Assembly (NCBI GenBank): GCA_009746045.1
Contig: RPFO01000072.1
Location: 5,259,514-5,309,013 of the forward strand
Source of the DNA: Mesostigma viride
Lineage: Eukaryota > Streptophyta > Mesostigmatophyceae > Mesostigmatales > Mesostigmataceae
DNA: 49,500 bases
Reading direction: 5' to 3'
Part shown: piece after piece, positions 1 through 10,706 of the stretch
Position numbering within the stretch: position 1 is the stretch's first letter
How the letters are laid out: each line of letters begins with the position of its first letter
Notes under the pieces: generated by a model
Told to the model about the DNA's origin: nothing
Databases searched by the model: none
What the model saw: only the letters and a program-made list of their open reading frames with translations
Made by a program: the position numbers and the translations under genes

Positions 1-131
1 CTGCGAAGTCTTGGTCACTCATGACTCCCCCCACAGCACGGTACTCCGCCAGCAGCAGCAGTCCCCTTAGGATATACTGCCCCATGGTCTCCCCTGGCTT
101 CATTTGCAGCCTGTGCAGCTGGACCCTGAGG
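1..131 (-). pseudogene. Ty1/copia gag, third piece (runs off the left edge)
   Basis: Read on the minus strand this is open throughout and has the look of the copia Gag UBN2 region. It contains LQMKPGETMGQY, then a hydrophobic stretch and EYRAVGGVMSDQDF, matching the family pattern 'M.PGE.v..Y..R...L...L...G..ms D.D'. Gag packages the element RNA into cytoplasmic particles. The frame joins exactly to the piece at 9969-10300 once element Y and one copy of its 3-bp duplication (agg, 129-131 and 9969-9971) are removed. The join reads HRMDL/RVQLHRL across the junction. The gene is dead here: it carries two insertions and two in-frame stops in the second piece. Seen: frame and motif. Known: family pattern. 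Inferred: one original gag. Confidence 0.7.
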
Positions 132-160
132 GGGTGGTTTTACCGGATTAGGATACATTT

Positions 161-1009
161 GCACGGCTTCAAATGTATCCTAAATGCACCATTGGCAAAC
201 ATGGTTTCTGGACATGGTCGATATCATTAATATGTTTGGCAAGCATGATATGATCATGCTTGCCAAAGATGTTGTCTCTTTTCATATTTCACACATATAT
301 TATCGGCCTCGGCGTGCCATGCTTCCACGTTTGTTGTCTCTTTTTATACATTGTAAATATGATCAATAAAATTCCAAACATGACCATGTTGGAGACTTCA
401 AGTGGAGCATCATGATTGCTGTTTTCACTATTACGTAACCCATGGTTCATGTTAACATGGCATAATGAGCAATCCTATTGACCCCATGACTAATGGTGAA
501 GTTAATAAAGTTACATCGTGGCACGTCACTATAGCATCAAGTTGCATCATTGTGCATAAAGTAGTTTAGCACTGAGTTGGCATGCCAACACCAGGTACAC
601 TAAATAAATTAAAACCAGAATTGATAAACAACCCAGTATCCAAATACAGTATCCATATATATGCAGGTCGTACTACAGGTACAGCCACGGCTGCCACGCG
701 GCTTCTGCAGCGATCACGCTCTTTCTCCTAGACAATTGCTCTACTGGTCCCTACAGGTCGGTCGACTTGGACCATGATGCGTCAAGAACAGTTAATTGAC
801 CGACTTAAACAAGATGTTTGTCTACATGCAGCTGTCTGCACCTAACTAACGCGAAACCGCGTGCTACCAAATATAGGGGGAAATGCATGAGTAACACATC
901 AACGCACAACCGGTGGAAATCACGCGATACCAACCGCGGCAACAGTGGTGTGAACATAGCGGGCACTGACATGCAAAAAAGCACCAGCAGCGGCATCAGT
1001 AGCAAATTG
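161..1009. other. AT-rich non-coding stretch in Y
   Basis: Only short frames are present. Just inside the left end, aaatgtatcct (171-181) is an inverted echo of the terminal repeat, so the end can form a small hairpin. I see no gene. Confidence 0.5.
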
Positions 1010-1460
1010 TAGTAGCGGAACAATAGCCACTACATCAATGCAACAACACATCAGCCCAGCAACACAGCAGCAGCATGACCGTAGCACAGCAGCAGCACAA
1101 CTGTAGCACATCAACACGGCCGCATAGCAGGAGCACAAGTCAGCGCAGCAGCAACTTAGTATGCCGATTCCTGAATTTCCTATCAGTGGACTATAGTCCA
1201 TTGATAGGAAATTCACTAATAGGCAGTACTAGCTCAGCAGCACGGCAGCAATGCAGCAGTGCATCAACACAGCAGCACGACAGCAATACATCAGCGGCAC
1301 GGCAGCAATGCAGCAACACATCAGCACAATAGCACAGCAGCAGCACGGCAGCAATGCAGCAGCAGTAGCATGGCAGCACAGCAGCAGCAGCAGCACATGA
1401 GCAGCTCAATGACAACAACGCTGCTTGCGCTTCAGCAGTCGTCGTCGTCGTCATCGTCAT
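1010..1460. repeat. CAG/CAN-rich low-complexity tract with a palindrome
   Basis: The tract is a degenerate run of cagcag, gcagca and acacag triplets with GTC/CGT repeats at its right edge (1438-1457). Those GTC repeats supply the poly-Asp tail of the minus-strand frame next door. Inside it, 1173-1214 is a 42-bp palindrome with 21-bp arms and a single mismatched pair. Confidence 0.6.
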
Positions 1461-2962
1461 CGGCAAGGATGAGCGCTCGCTTCCGACGCCGGGAGGCGCC
1501 TGCGTTGTTGTTCTCCGCCACAACGTCGCTGGGTGGAACCATCTCGCGCAATCGAGCCTCGGCCAGGGTGATATCCGGCGCTTGCAACGCAGGGACGACC
1601 ACACCGGGGCACCCGCAGATCTGTGCCTCCAGCTCGTGGAGAGGCACGCAAGAAACCGCGTCCTCCTCCCAACGGGCACCCCAGTACATGGCTACCATGT
1701 CGTTTTGCGTGTCGACAACAGCGACACGACCATGGTACCTGCCGTCCCGGCTTTCGGTGCGACCGTCCGCGGATGTCACACGCTCCGACGCCCAATGACA
1801 CACGACTTGCCCTACGAGGTTGCGGCTGCCACTCTTGACCTGCAGCGTTACGCCTTCCCAGCATGCCTTCGCCATGCCGACGATGCCCTTCGAGCATTCA
1901 GCATCTTGCCACTTCACGACCGGGTGTTCCGCGTCATAGGGCACCTCCTTCAGCGCCTTTAGGCACTCCTTGGTGAGCTTTTTGTTCGCACCCAAGGAGA
2001 CTCCATGGGGCGGCTGACCTCGCTTGCCCACCACTTGTGTCAAGATGAGGTCTGAGGCGGTGATGATCACCGTGTGCGCCGCAGTGGTTGGCGGATGGGG
2101 CCATTGCGCAATGTCTGTATTCCACGGGTGCCACGTGTCATGCAAATGCTTAGCGCGGTATACAAAGAGCTCAATAGAAGGTTGGCCGCCATCCTCCTTC
2201 GCAACCACCTCCTTGATGATGCCAACGAGGACTGGAGTCCACGTGAGCTTCGAGTTGCAGAGAATACCAGCTGAAGGGTGCCAGTATAGAACAGCGGAGC
2301 CTTTCTCAACGCCTTGCATGCGCTTCAAGTAAGCGACCTTGGCTGCCATGGCCCTGTCTTCTGCCGCCCATTCCTGCTGTGTGTGGCCATCATGACGAAC
2401 TCGGTCTACCAGCGGGGTGACGCGCACCGCCTCTGCGTCGACCAACGCCATGAAGTGCTCTTCTTGCGTCGGTGGTGGTTCAGGCGCTGCATCGTGCTCA
2501 CGCAGGGCGGAGATGTCCGCGCGAGATGGCCACGGCAAAGGGCGCCACTCCTCAGGCACCTCCTCAGGGGCATGTGGGACTTGACTTGCGAAAAAAGGCC
2601 TTGTTTGGCTTGATGGTGTCGGGCGGAAAGTACCACTGCCAGATGCCATGGAGCAACTTCTCGACCCTTGTTTTGATCGACTCCAGCTCCTTCCCCCGAA
2701 ACTCCATGTTCAATGGTGCGAAGGCTGGGGTGTCCTGCAACATCGGAATGCGGTCTGGATCCACAAGTCGGACGCCAAACAGCGGCCGCCCCTCCGCATC
2801 AAACCTGTATGGCTGTGTCATCGCCTTCCCGCACCGTGGCGCGCCTTCCTGTCGAGTCCCCGCGGGCTGCCACGGCGTCTTTTGGGACTCCGTGGTCCGG
2901 TAGGACAACCAGGTCTCTGTGTTGCCCTGTACCTGGAAGAAGACGGCGTGGTGCACCTTCAT
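1432..2962 (-). pseudogene. Unrecognised protein of element Y, split by one frameshift
   Basis: Two overlapping minus-strand frames read as one protein. The first starts at ATG 2962-2960 (MKVHHAVFFQVQGN) and stops at 2564. The second, open from 2649 to the stop at 1432, continues it. The switch lies at or near the A6 run 2591-2596, where 'KAFF' passes into 'FFASQVPHAPEEVPEEW'. The joined product would be about 500 residues. It has charged middle segments such as LNMEFRGKELESIKTRVEKLLHGIW, a Trp/Gly/Val-rich C-terminal half, and a basic then acidic tail (RRRKRALILADDDDDDDD). I recognise no domain. Position inside a DNA element suggests a transposon-encoded protein, but that is inference. Upstream the frame simply runs into GC-rich minisatellite. 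Confidence 0.45.
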
Positions 2963-2984
2963 TGAGCGACCGCGTTTTTCAGGC

Positions 2985-4690
2985 ACCGGCTGTGCCGCTC
3001 CGCCGCTCCGCCGCTCCGCCGCCCGCCGGCTGCGCCGCCGGCCCGCCGCGCGCCGGCTGCCCCGCCCCGTAGCCCGTCGACAGGCTGCCCCGCCCCGCCG
3101 CATGCAAGCTGCGCCGGCCCGCCGCCCACGCGCGCCGGCAGCGCCGTTGGCCCCCCGCGCGCCGACGGCCCTGCCTCGCCGCCCGTTGACAGCCCCGCCC
3201 CGCCGCATGCCAGCTGCGCCGGCCCGCCGCCCATGCGCGACGGCAGCGCCGCTGGCCCCCCGCGCGCCGACGGCCCTGCCCCGCCGCCCGTCGACTGCCC
3301 CGCCCCGCCGCCCGTCGACAGCCCTGCCCCGCCGCATGCAGGCTGCGCCGCCGCTGCCACCTCGCTGCGCGCTGGCTGCGCCACCTCGCCGCCCGCCGAC
3401 GGCGCCGCCCCGCCGCGCACCGGCTGCCCCGCCCCGCCGCCCGTCGACTGCCCCGCCCCGCCGCATGCCAGCTGCGCCGGCCCGCCGCCCACGCGCGCCG
3501 GCAGCGCCGTTGGCCCCCGCGCGCCGACGGCCCTGCCTCGCCGCCCGTTGACAGCCCCGCCCCGCCGCATGCCAGCTGCGCCGGCCCGCCGCCCATGCGC
3601 GCCGGCAGCGCCGCTGGCCCCCGCGCGCCGACGGCCCTGCCCCGCCGCCCGTCGACTGCCCCGCCCCGCCGCCCGTCGACAGCCCTGCCCCGCCGCATGC
3701 AGGCTGCGCCGCCGCTGCCACCTCGCTGCGCGCTGGCTGCGCCACCTCGCCGCCCGCCGACGGCGCCGCCCCGCCGCGCACCGGCTGCCCCGCCCCGCCG
3801 CCCGTCGACTGCCCCGCCCCGCCGCATGCCAGCTGCGCCGGCCCGCCGCCCACGCGCGCCGGCAGCGCCGCTGGCCCCCCGCGCGCTGACGGCCCTGCCC
3901 CGCCGCCCGTCGACTGCCCCGCCCCGCCGCCCGTCGACAGCCCCGACCCACCGCATGCCAGGTGCGCCGGCCCGCCGCCCGCGCGCGCCGGCAGCGCCGC
4001 TGGCCCCCGCGCGCCGACGGCCCTGCCCCGCCGCCCGTCGACAGCCCTGCCCCGCCGCCCGTCGACAGCCCCGCCCCGCCGCATGCCAGCTGCGCCGGCC
4101 CGCCGCCCACGCGCGCCGGCAGCGCCGCTGGCCCCGCCCCGCCGCCCGTCGACTGCCCCGCCCCGCCGCATGCCAGCTGCGCCGGCCGGCCGCCCACGCG
4201 CGCCGGCAGCGCCGCTGGCCCCCGCGCGCTGACGGCCCTGCCCCGCCGCCCGTCGACTGCCCCGCCCCGCCGCCCGTCGACAGCCCCGACCCACCGCATG
4301 CCAGGTGCGCCGGCCCGCCGCCCGCGCGCGCCGGCAGCGCCGCTGGCCCCCGCGCGCCGACGGCCCTGCCCCGCTGCCCGTCGACAGCCCTGCCCCGCCG
4401 CCCGTCGACAGCCCCGCCCCGCCGCATGCCAGCTGCGCCGGCCCGCCGCCCACGCGCGCCGGCAGCGCCGCTGGCCCTGCCCCGCCGCCCGTCGACTGCC
4501 CCGCCCCGCCGCCCGTCGACAGCCCTGCCCCGCCGCATGCCAGGTGCGCCGGCCCGCCGCCCGCGCGCACCGGCAGCGCCGCTGGCCCCCGCGCGCCGAC
4601 GGCCCTGCCCCGCCGCCCGTCGACAGCCCCGCCCCGCCGCATGCCAGCTGCGCCGGCCGGCCGCCCATGCGCGCCATGCGCTTCGCAGGT
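2985..4690. repeat. GC-rich minisatellite, about 1.7 kb
   Basis: A very GC-rich array built from recurring modules: ccccgccgcccgtcgac, ccgcatgccagctgcgcc, ggcccgccgcccacgcgcgc and ggcagcgccgctggcccc. These are arranged in longer blocks that themselves repeat. For example, the block containing gctgccacctcgctgcgcgc occurs at about 3353 and 3715. All six frames are open over long distances, giving Ala/Pro/Arg peptides that I do not regard as genes. Confidence 0.85.
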
Positions 4691-5775
4691 CCATTGGGAT
4701 CATGAGGCCTGCGCAAAATCTCACCTCGGAGGCCCGTGCTACTTCTAGTAAGATGCTTGCATTTTCAATGCGTCACCTATATGCAGGCATAGAGGGTGGT
4801 ACATGGCGCTAGACTCATCAGGGGATAGGAGCCATGCCCTCAGCAATTACTCACCTCCTGGCCCTTGCTGTTGCGGTCTCGGATGAAGATGATGGTCTAC
4901 ACGCCGCCGCATGCAAACAAGGAATGAGAGACAAAGCCGTGCGAGGCCAATATGGGCACAGTGAGAGAAACAAGTCGACGCGAACCTACATCACGAGTGT
5001 CAGCGAAGGGGACCCATGGGAGAAGTCTCCCTCCCATGGTATCATTCACGGACACACGCAGCGGCCATGGGAACAGCCAAAACAGCAGGTTCACACACGC
5101 AAGGGCAACGACCTGCAGTGCCTGACCAGCATGTCGGTCAGTTGTGATTGGCAAGGCAGAGCCACACACACCAGGTACACGCTGCATGGGCAGGGAAGAC
5201 GCTCTTACATGAGAAAAAGCGAGGAAACGTGCGCGAGAAGGATATTAAGAGCGATCCGCGCTAGAAGGATGCTACAATAGCATCATATATTCAAGAATTA
5301 GCAAAGAAAGATGTAGAAAAGAGACAAAAGAAAGAAATACGAGAGAAAGCAAAGACAGGGAGCTGCCAAACCGGGCAGACAAAAGGTTACGAGCGGCAAG
5401 AGTTGTGAACGCTGCACTTGATTGCTTTCTCTGACTTGTCAACTGCGAAGAGTGACTGACTTACCTCTCTGGAAATGGTATGCTCAGCATCCCATGGTAA
5501 TGAAATGGTGAGCTATGCTGTCAGACATGCCTATATAACATAGCTACCCTAGGGTCCTAATACAAAACTAGAAATCAAACCATACCGTGAGTTTCCCGGC
5601 TCGCACGGCCTCCTCCCTTTGTGCCAACGCCTGCAAACACAACGGGCCGTGGAGGAGGGTGGAAAGGTGGGCAAGTGTGGAGGAGTTTGGGGGGAACGGG
5701 TTGAGCAGCGGTGGGGGAAAGATGTGCCGGTCATGATGTTGTCAACTACAGCTGTTGTATCGTGATTCACCTTCA
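4691..5775. other. No gene recognised
   Basis: Unique-looking sequence with an open plus frame at 4834-5280 (148 codons). It lacks any motif or compositional sign of coding, so I do not call it. Purine-rich agaaagaa stretches occur near 5300-5360. Confidence 0.4.
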
Positions 5776-6060
5776 ATAAGTCTACTGTTCTACATCCGGT
5801 GGTGGATGGACACAAGCAATAAAGGCCCCGCCCACAACTCAGATTTCTTTAGAAAATCTACTGATCTACATTCGATGGCGCCTTCACAGAAGCAGGAAAC
5901 TCCGCCCACCGGTCAAATGTGACGCCCAACAAAGCCCCAACTTATTTCTTCAAGAAGTATACTGTTTTACATCCGGTAGTGCTTGGACAGAAGCAATATG
6001 TAAAGCCCGCCCACAAATCGGATTTCTTTACGAAAAACCTGTTTTACATTCGATGGGGTC
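5776..6060. repeat. Diverged tandem repeat, units of roughly 80-100 bp
   Basis: Three units share tctactg.tctacat(c/t)cg(g/a)tgg, then a cagaagcaa segment, then cccgcccac and gatttcttta. They start near 5776, 5853 and 5956. A partial fourth starts near 6040. Confidence 0.6.
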
Positions 6061-6124
6061 TTGACAGATTCAAGCAGCAATACTCGTTTCTACCTGCGTG
6101 CGACTGCAGCGGCCGAGTGCTGCA

Positions 6125-6945
6125 ACTTGCCTTCACGTCCCAGTCTTCACGTGACAGTCCTGGTCTTCACGTCTTCACGTCTTCACGTCTTCACGTCTTC
6201 ACGTCTTCACGTCTTCACCTGAACTTGCGGCGTATCGTATCTTTGATACCTTGCATGCACGTCTTCACGTCTTCACGTCTTCACCGCGTCTTCACCTGTC
6301 TTCACCACGTCTTCACGTCTTCGCGTCTTCACGTCTTCACGGCTTCACCTGAACACCTGAACTTCACCTGAACTTGCCGTATCGTGTCTTCACGTCTTCA
6401 CGTCTTCACGTCTTCACGTCTTCACCGCGTCTTCACCTGTCTTCACCACGTCTTCACGGCTTCACGTCTTCACGTCTTCACGGCTTCACCTGAACACCTG
6501 AACTTCACCTGAACTTGCCGTATCGTGTCTTCAAGTCTTCACGTCTTCACGTCTTCACGTCTTCACGTCTTTACCGCGTCTTCACCTGTCTTCACCACGT
6601 CTTCACGTCTTCGCGTCGTCACGTCTTCACGGCTTCACCTGAACACCTGAACTTCACCTGAACTTGCCGTATCGTGTCTTCACGTCTTCACGTCTTCACG
6701 TCTTCACGTCTTCACGTCTTCACCGCGTCTTCACCTGTCTTCACCACGTCTTCACGGCTTCACGTCTTCACGTCTTCACGGCTTCACCTGAACACCTGAA
6801 CTTCACCTGAACTTGCCGTATCGTGTCTTCACGTCTTCACGTCTTCACGTCTTCACGTCTTCACGTCTTCACCGCGTCTTCACCTGTCTTCACCACGTCT
6901 TCACGGCTTCACCTGAACACCTGAACTTTGCGTATCGTATCTTTC
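6125..6945. repeat. cttcacgt minisatellite with higher-order units
   Basis: The base unit is the 8-mer cttcacgt. It is organised into a longer block marked by gccgtatcgtg at 6376, 6517, 6666 and 6815, i.e. spacings of 141, 149 and 149 bp. Each block also contains cacctgaacacctgaac and ccgcgtcttcacctg. Degenerate relatives (gcgtatcgtatc) bracket the array. Confidence 0.85.
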
Positions 6946-7093
6946 ATACATTGCATCATTTGCATGCCTTGGAGCTGCACGTCTTCAAGCAGTGTCACCC
7001 AGTTCCCGCTTGATTCAAATGCACTTCGCGCTTGAATTCGTGACTTCGCCCCGCTCAAGGTGGAAAGAATGATGGGCACTAGCCACGGGAACT

Positions 7094-7441
7094 ATGCCCG
7101 ATGCTGATAGCCGAAGCGATGACATGGACGAATTGATTGATTTGTGTTATGCCGGGGACGATTGTAGAAAATGGGTGCTAGGAAAGAAATCTGGTGCCAT
7201 GAAAGTAGATTTTTTGGCCGGTGCAAACCACCAATGCGCCGGCCGATGTGGCAAGGTCCTGCACGGCAGCCAGAGCGCACCCAGCCAGAGCGTACCCAGC
7301 CGCTGCCGCCGCCGACCCCCGTACTGGTGGGCGTGGAACAGACGATGAGAGAGATGCAACGAGCTATGGAGAACCAAAGCAAGAAGGTTGAAGAGCTTGG
7401 TTTGCAGCTGCGTCAAGAGGTGCAGAAACAAGTGGTCCAGC

Positions 7442-7495
<54 letters not shown>

Positions 7496-7532
7496 TGCAG
7501 CAGCAACTGCAGCAGCAACTGCAGCAACAACT

Positions 7533-7601
<69 letters not shown>

Positions 7602-7740
7602 CTTCAGTTCCCGCAGGCAGCGTCGGCAATGTCGCAGTTTCCACAGGCATTGTCGGCACTGCAGCAGTTTTCGCAGGGACCGTCGGCAGCAGAGCAGTTC
7701 CCGCAGGGATCATCGGTGGTGCAGCAGTTCTTTGTGAGTC
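7094..7740 (+). pseudogene. Possible coding remnant: coiled coil plus polyglutamine
   Basis: Two plus frames look coding. Frame A from ATG 7094 gives MPDADSRSDDMDELIDLCY and stops at 7348. Frame B runs 7171-7737. It holds a heptad-like segment (VEQTMREMQRAMENQSKKVE, then LGLQLRQEVQKQVVQLE) leading into the CAG tract read as Gln. After the tract a third frame reads as repeated QFPQ-type units (LQFPQAASAMSQFPQALSAL). Frame switches would be needed in at least two places. This could be a broken element-encoded coiled-coil protein or an intron-containing gene. I cannot assign a function. Confidence 0.3.
7446..7602 (+). repeat. (CAG)n trinucleotide tract
   Basis: About 50 triplets of CAG with CAA and CTG interruptions near 7491-7541. 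An uninterrupted run follows from about 7542. Confidence 0.9.
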
Positions 7741-7802
7741 ATTCGTGTAGTGTTGAGTGGGTGGGGTGGGGGTGTGTGTGGGGGGGGGGTGTAGGGGGGG
7801 TT

Positions 7803-9142
7803 TGACTGTGTGACTGCGTGGCTGCTTGGCTGGAAAGGAGGGTGCGTGGCTGTGTGGCTGCGTGGCTGCGCTGCTGCGTGGCTGCGTGGCTGCGCTGCTG
7901 CGTGGCTGCGTGGTTGCTTGGCTGGAAAGGAGGGTGCGTGGCTGTGTGGCTGCGTGGCTGCGCTGCTGCGTGGCTGCGTGGCTGCGCTGCTGCGTGGCTG
8001 CGTGGCTGCGTGGCTGCGTGGCTGCGTGGCTGCGTGGCTGCGTGGCTGCGTGGCTGCGTGGCTGCGTGGCTGCGTGGCTGCGTGGCTGCGTGGCTGCTTG
8101 GCTGGAAAGGAGGGTGCGTGGCTGTGTGGCTGCGTGGCTGCGCTGCTGCGTGGCTGCGTGGCTGCTTGGCTGGAAAGGAGGGTGCGTGGCTGTGTGGCTG
8201 CGTGGCTGCGCTGCTGCGTGGCTGCGTGGCTGCGTGGCTGCGTGGCTGCGTGGCTGCGTGGCTGCGTGGCTGCGTGGCTGCGTGGCTGCGTGGCTGCGTG
8301 GCTGCGTGGCTGCGTGGCTGGAAAGGAGGGTGCGTGGCTGTGTGGCTGCGTGGCTGCGCTGCTGCGTGGCTGCGTGGCTGCGTGGCTGCGCTGCTGCGTG
8401 GCTGCGTGGCTGCGTGGCTGTGTGGCTGCGTGGCTGCGCTGCTGCGTGGCTGCGTGGCTGCGTGGCTGCGTGGCTGCTTGGCTGGAAAGGAGGGTGCGTG
8501 GCTGTGTGGCTGCGTGGCTGCGCTGCTGCGTGGCTGCGTGGCTGCGTGGCTGCGTGGCTGCGTGGCTGCGTGGCTGCGTGGCTGGAAAGGAGGGTGCGTG
8601 GCTGTGTGGCTGCGTGGCTGCGCTGCTGCGTGGCTGCGTGGCTGCGTGGCTGCGTGGCTGCGTGGCTGCGCTGCTGCGTGGCTGCGTGGCTGCGTGGCTG
8701 TGTGGCTGCGTGGCTGCGCTGCTGCGTGGCTGCGTGGCTGCGTGGCTGCGTGGCTGCGTGGCTGCGTGGCTGCTTGGCTGGAAAGGAGGGTGCGTGGCTG
8801 TGTGGCTGCGTGGCTGCGCTGCTGCGTGGCTGCGTGGCTGCGTGGCTGGAAAGGAGGGTGCGTGGCTGTGTGGCTGCGTGGCTGCGCTGCTGCGTGGCTG
8901 CGTGGCTGCGTGGCTGCGTGGCTGCTTGGCTGGAAAGGAGGGTGCGTGGCTGTGTGGCTGCGTAGCTGCGCTGCTGCGTGGCTGCGTGGCTGCGTGGCTG
9001 CGTGGCTGCGTGGCTGCGTGGCTGCGTGGCTGCGTGGCTGCGTGGCTGCGTGGCTGGAAAGGAGGGTGCGTGGCTGTGTGGCTGCGTGGCTGCGCTGCTG
9101 CGTGGCTGCGTGGCTGCGTGGCTGCGTGGCTGGCTGGGGGGG
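7803..9142. repeat. tggctgcg minisatellite, 1.3 kb
   Basis: The 8-bp unit tggctgcg alternates with a recurring block, gctggaaaggagggtgcg followed by tggctgtg. That block appears about eleven times at irregular spacing, giving higher-order structure. Because 24 bp equals 8 codons without stops, several frames stay open on both strands; I treat them as artefacts. A G14-type homopolymer lies just after it (about 9137-9150). Confidence 0.9.
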
Positions 9143-9239
9143 GGGGGGGGTGCCGGGTGCGTGGATGCGTGGATGTGTGGCTGGGTGGGTGCGTCACTGC
9201 GTGGCTGGCTGGCTCTGTGGCTGCGTGGGCCGCTGGATG

Positions 9240-9939
9240 GCCGGGTCAGCGTGGCTGCGTGTTCAATGGGATGCTAATATGTTGTTGCCTTTGGATGCCA
9301 CAGTTCATGGATTCTTTTGTTCACATGCAGGTGCTGCCGTCTTCCCCATCGACGTCGTCAAGACCGATGTCGCCAAGAAGAATGTGCAATCACTCTCGGC
9401 CATGTTTAACTCATGTGGGCCTTCATGGCCATACGGGAAATATTATTGAATCAGTTCTTTGACACTGAGTTGGCACTACGCAACACCTTTGATGCACATG
9501 AGTGCAGGGCGCATGTGTTGAAACCATGCAACCATGGCGATCCCTCAAAAAGTTTGGTTATGTAATAAGTGACACAATTATTCCGGACGTATGATGGCCC
9601 AACGTCCTGTAAGGTTGAGTTGTCTTGGAGGAGGAGCGTGATGACCGCGGAAGCCGCGTGGGTGTCTGTAGTGCTATATCTTGAAGATGTACGGTCTTGG
9701 AAGAGTTATGGTCTTGGAATCATATAATAATGAGCTTGGAATAAAGTTGCGGGCAGCCTTCAATTGGCATATGTTGTCTCATTGATGTTGTCTCATTGCG
9801 TTAATGGGTCAATTGTCTTAGTTTATATAATGTATATCTTGGGAAACTCATTGCTTCAATAAAATGCATGCTAGGCGCAATCAACCCCCACAAACACATC
9901 TGAAAACTGCACAGTGCATCAAATGTATCCTAGACAAAA
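9240..9939. other. Inner right flank of Y, no gene recognised
   Basis: One plus frame segment (about 9331-9449, AGAAVFPIDVVKTDVAKKN, stop at 9447) follows a ttcacatgcag that could be a 3' splice site, so a terminal exon is possible. The rest is AT-rich, with a repeated tgttgtctcattg at 9770-9797. Confidence 0.3.
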
Positions 9940-9968
9940 AAATGTATCCTAATCCGGTAAAACCACCC

Positions 9969-10300
9969 AGGTCCATCCGGTGGCTCTTGGTGAGCTTTTG
10001 CTGCTCCTAGACCTCCCTCAGCGTCTTGTAGAGCTTGCTGCCAGATTGGTCTGGCACGAGCGATAGGATGCGCCTCGCTTCTCCAACAAGTGCAGCTGAG
10101 ATAACAAGGCCGACAGCCATGTCAGCCTTGGGGTCCTCCTTGGTGCCAAGCAGAACATCCTTAACCCCGTAGAAGCGACAGAAGCCCTCAAGGGATGTTG
10201 GTTTCCTCCCAGCCACGTAGACTTGTGCCGTCAAATTTCAGCACCGGTCTTGGTTGGAGCACACATTCAGCATAGGAGTGTAGTCCACCTCGCTTGCCAT
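9969..10300 (-). pseudogene. Ty1/copia gag, second piece
   Basis: Minus-strand copia Gag sequence containing CRFYGVKDVLLGTKEDPKAD, then AVGLVISAALVGEARRILSL and SKLYKTLREV. It is the middle of the same gag as 1-131 and 44102-44151. The frame carries stops at 10240-10238 (TGA) and 10009-10007 (TAG). An alternative frame near 10260-10195 reads PVLKFDGTSLRGWEE, which resembles the usual copia Gag start, so compensating frameshifts are also possible. The right edge is the insertion point of X within an original CCATGG. The left edge is the insertion point of Y. Confidence 0.65.
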
Positions 10301-10356
10301 CACTATACTTTTCGTCCGAGGGTGGTAAAAAGCATCCGAGGCGTAAATTACGAGGT

Positions 10357-10660
10357 GGTAATTTACCGCCAAGATTACTCTTACAGTTTAGATCCAATGT
10401 CGTATCTGTCTCGTAAGTTACGAATTAGATCCGAGATAAGATCCGACGTCGTAAATTACGAGGTAGTAATTTACGAGGTAGTAACGTACGAGGTAGTAAT
10501 TTAGGAGGTAGTAACGTACGAGGTAGTAATGTACGAGGTAGTAATGTACGAGGTAGTAATTTACGAGGTGGTAATTTACGAGGTAGTAAGGTACGAGGTA
10601 GTAATTTGCGAGGTAGTAATCTACGAGTTGGTACTTTACGATCCCGGTACTCGGTCCCGT
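10357..10660. repeat. Left subterminal repeats of X
   Basis: From about 10438 to 10640 there are roughly a dozen tandem copies of a 15-16 bp unit, cgaggtagtaatttacg, with variants gtaacgta, gtaatgta and gtaaggta. Related single motifs lie closer to the end. Equivalent motifs in the opposite orientation are at 43880-44060. Confidence 0.8.
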
Positions 10661-10706
10661 AGGTTACGACGTCGTATGCTTCTCGCGTACACTACCGGTA
10701 CTACAA

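Larger units (their letters stand above)
132..9968. mobile_element. Element Y: 9.8-kb inverted-repeat DNA element inserted in copia gag
   Basis: Both ends carry the same 29-bp inverted repeat, beginning gggtggttttaccggattag on the left (132-160) and its complement on the right (9940-9968). It is flanked by the 3-bp direct duplication agg. Removing the insert and one agg restores an uninterrupted copia gag frame, which fixes both ends independently of the repeat match. A 3-bp duplication fits CACTA/EnSpm-like or PIF-like elements, but the ends do not start CACTA and the duplication is not TWA, so I leave the superfamily open. Inside are an unrecognised minus-strand gene remnant, a possible polyQ coding remnant and about 5 kb of minisatellites. 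No transposase was recognised. Confidence 0.8.

Noticed and set aside
2564-4716. Ala/Arg/Gly-rich frames of up to 692 codons
   Set aside because: Pure GC-rich minisatellite translation. Only the last 130 or so codons before 2564 look like protein, and they are included in the Y gene entry.
7803-9277. Long frames of HAATQPRS or AWLRGCVA repeats on both strands
   Set aside because: They follow from an 8-bp unit with no stops in any frame; several frames are open at once and there is no flanking coding sequence.
10188-10397. Minus frame PVLKFDGTSLRGWEE as a separate copia gag start
   Set aside because: It conflicts with the frame that joins the PBS-side and downstream gag pieces. It is more simply a local frameshift or chance, and is noted under the gag entry.
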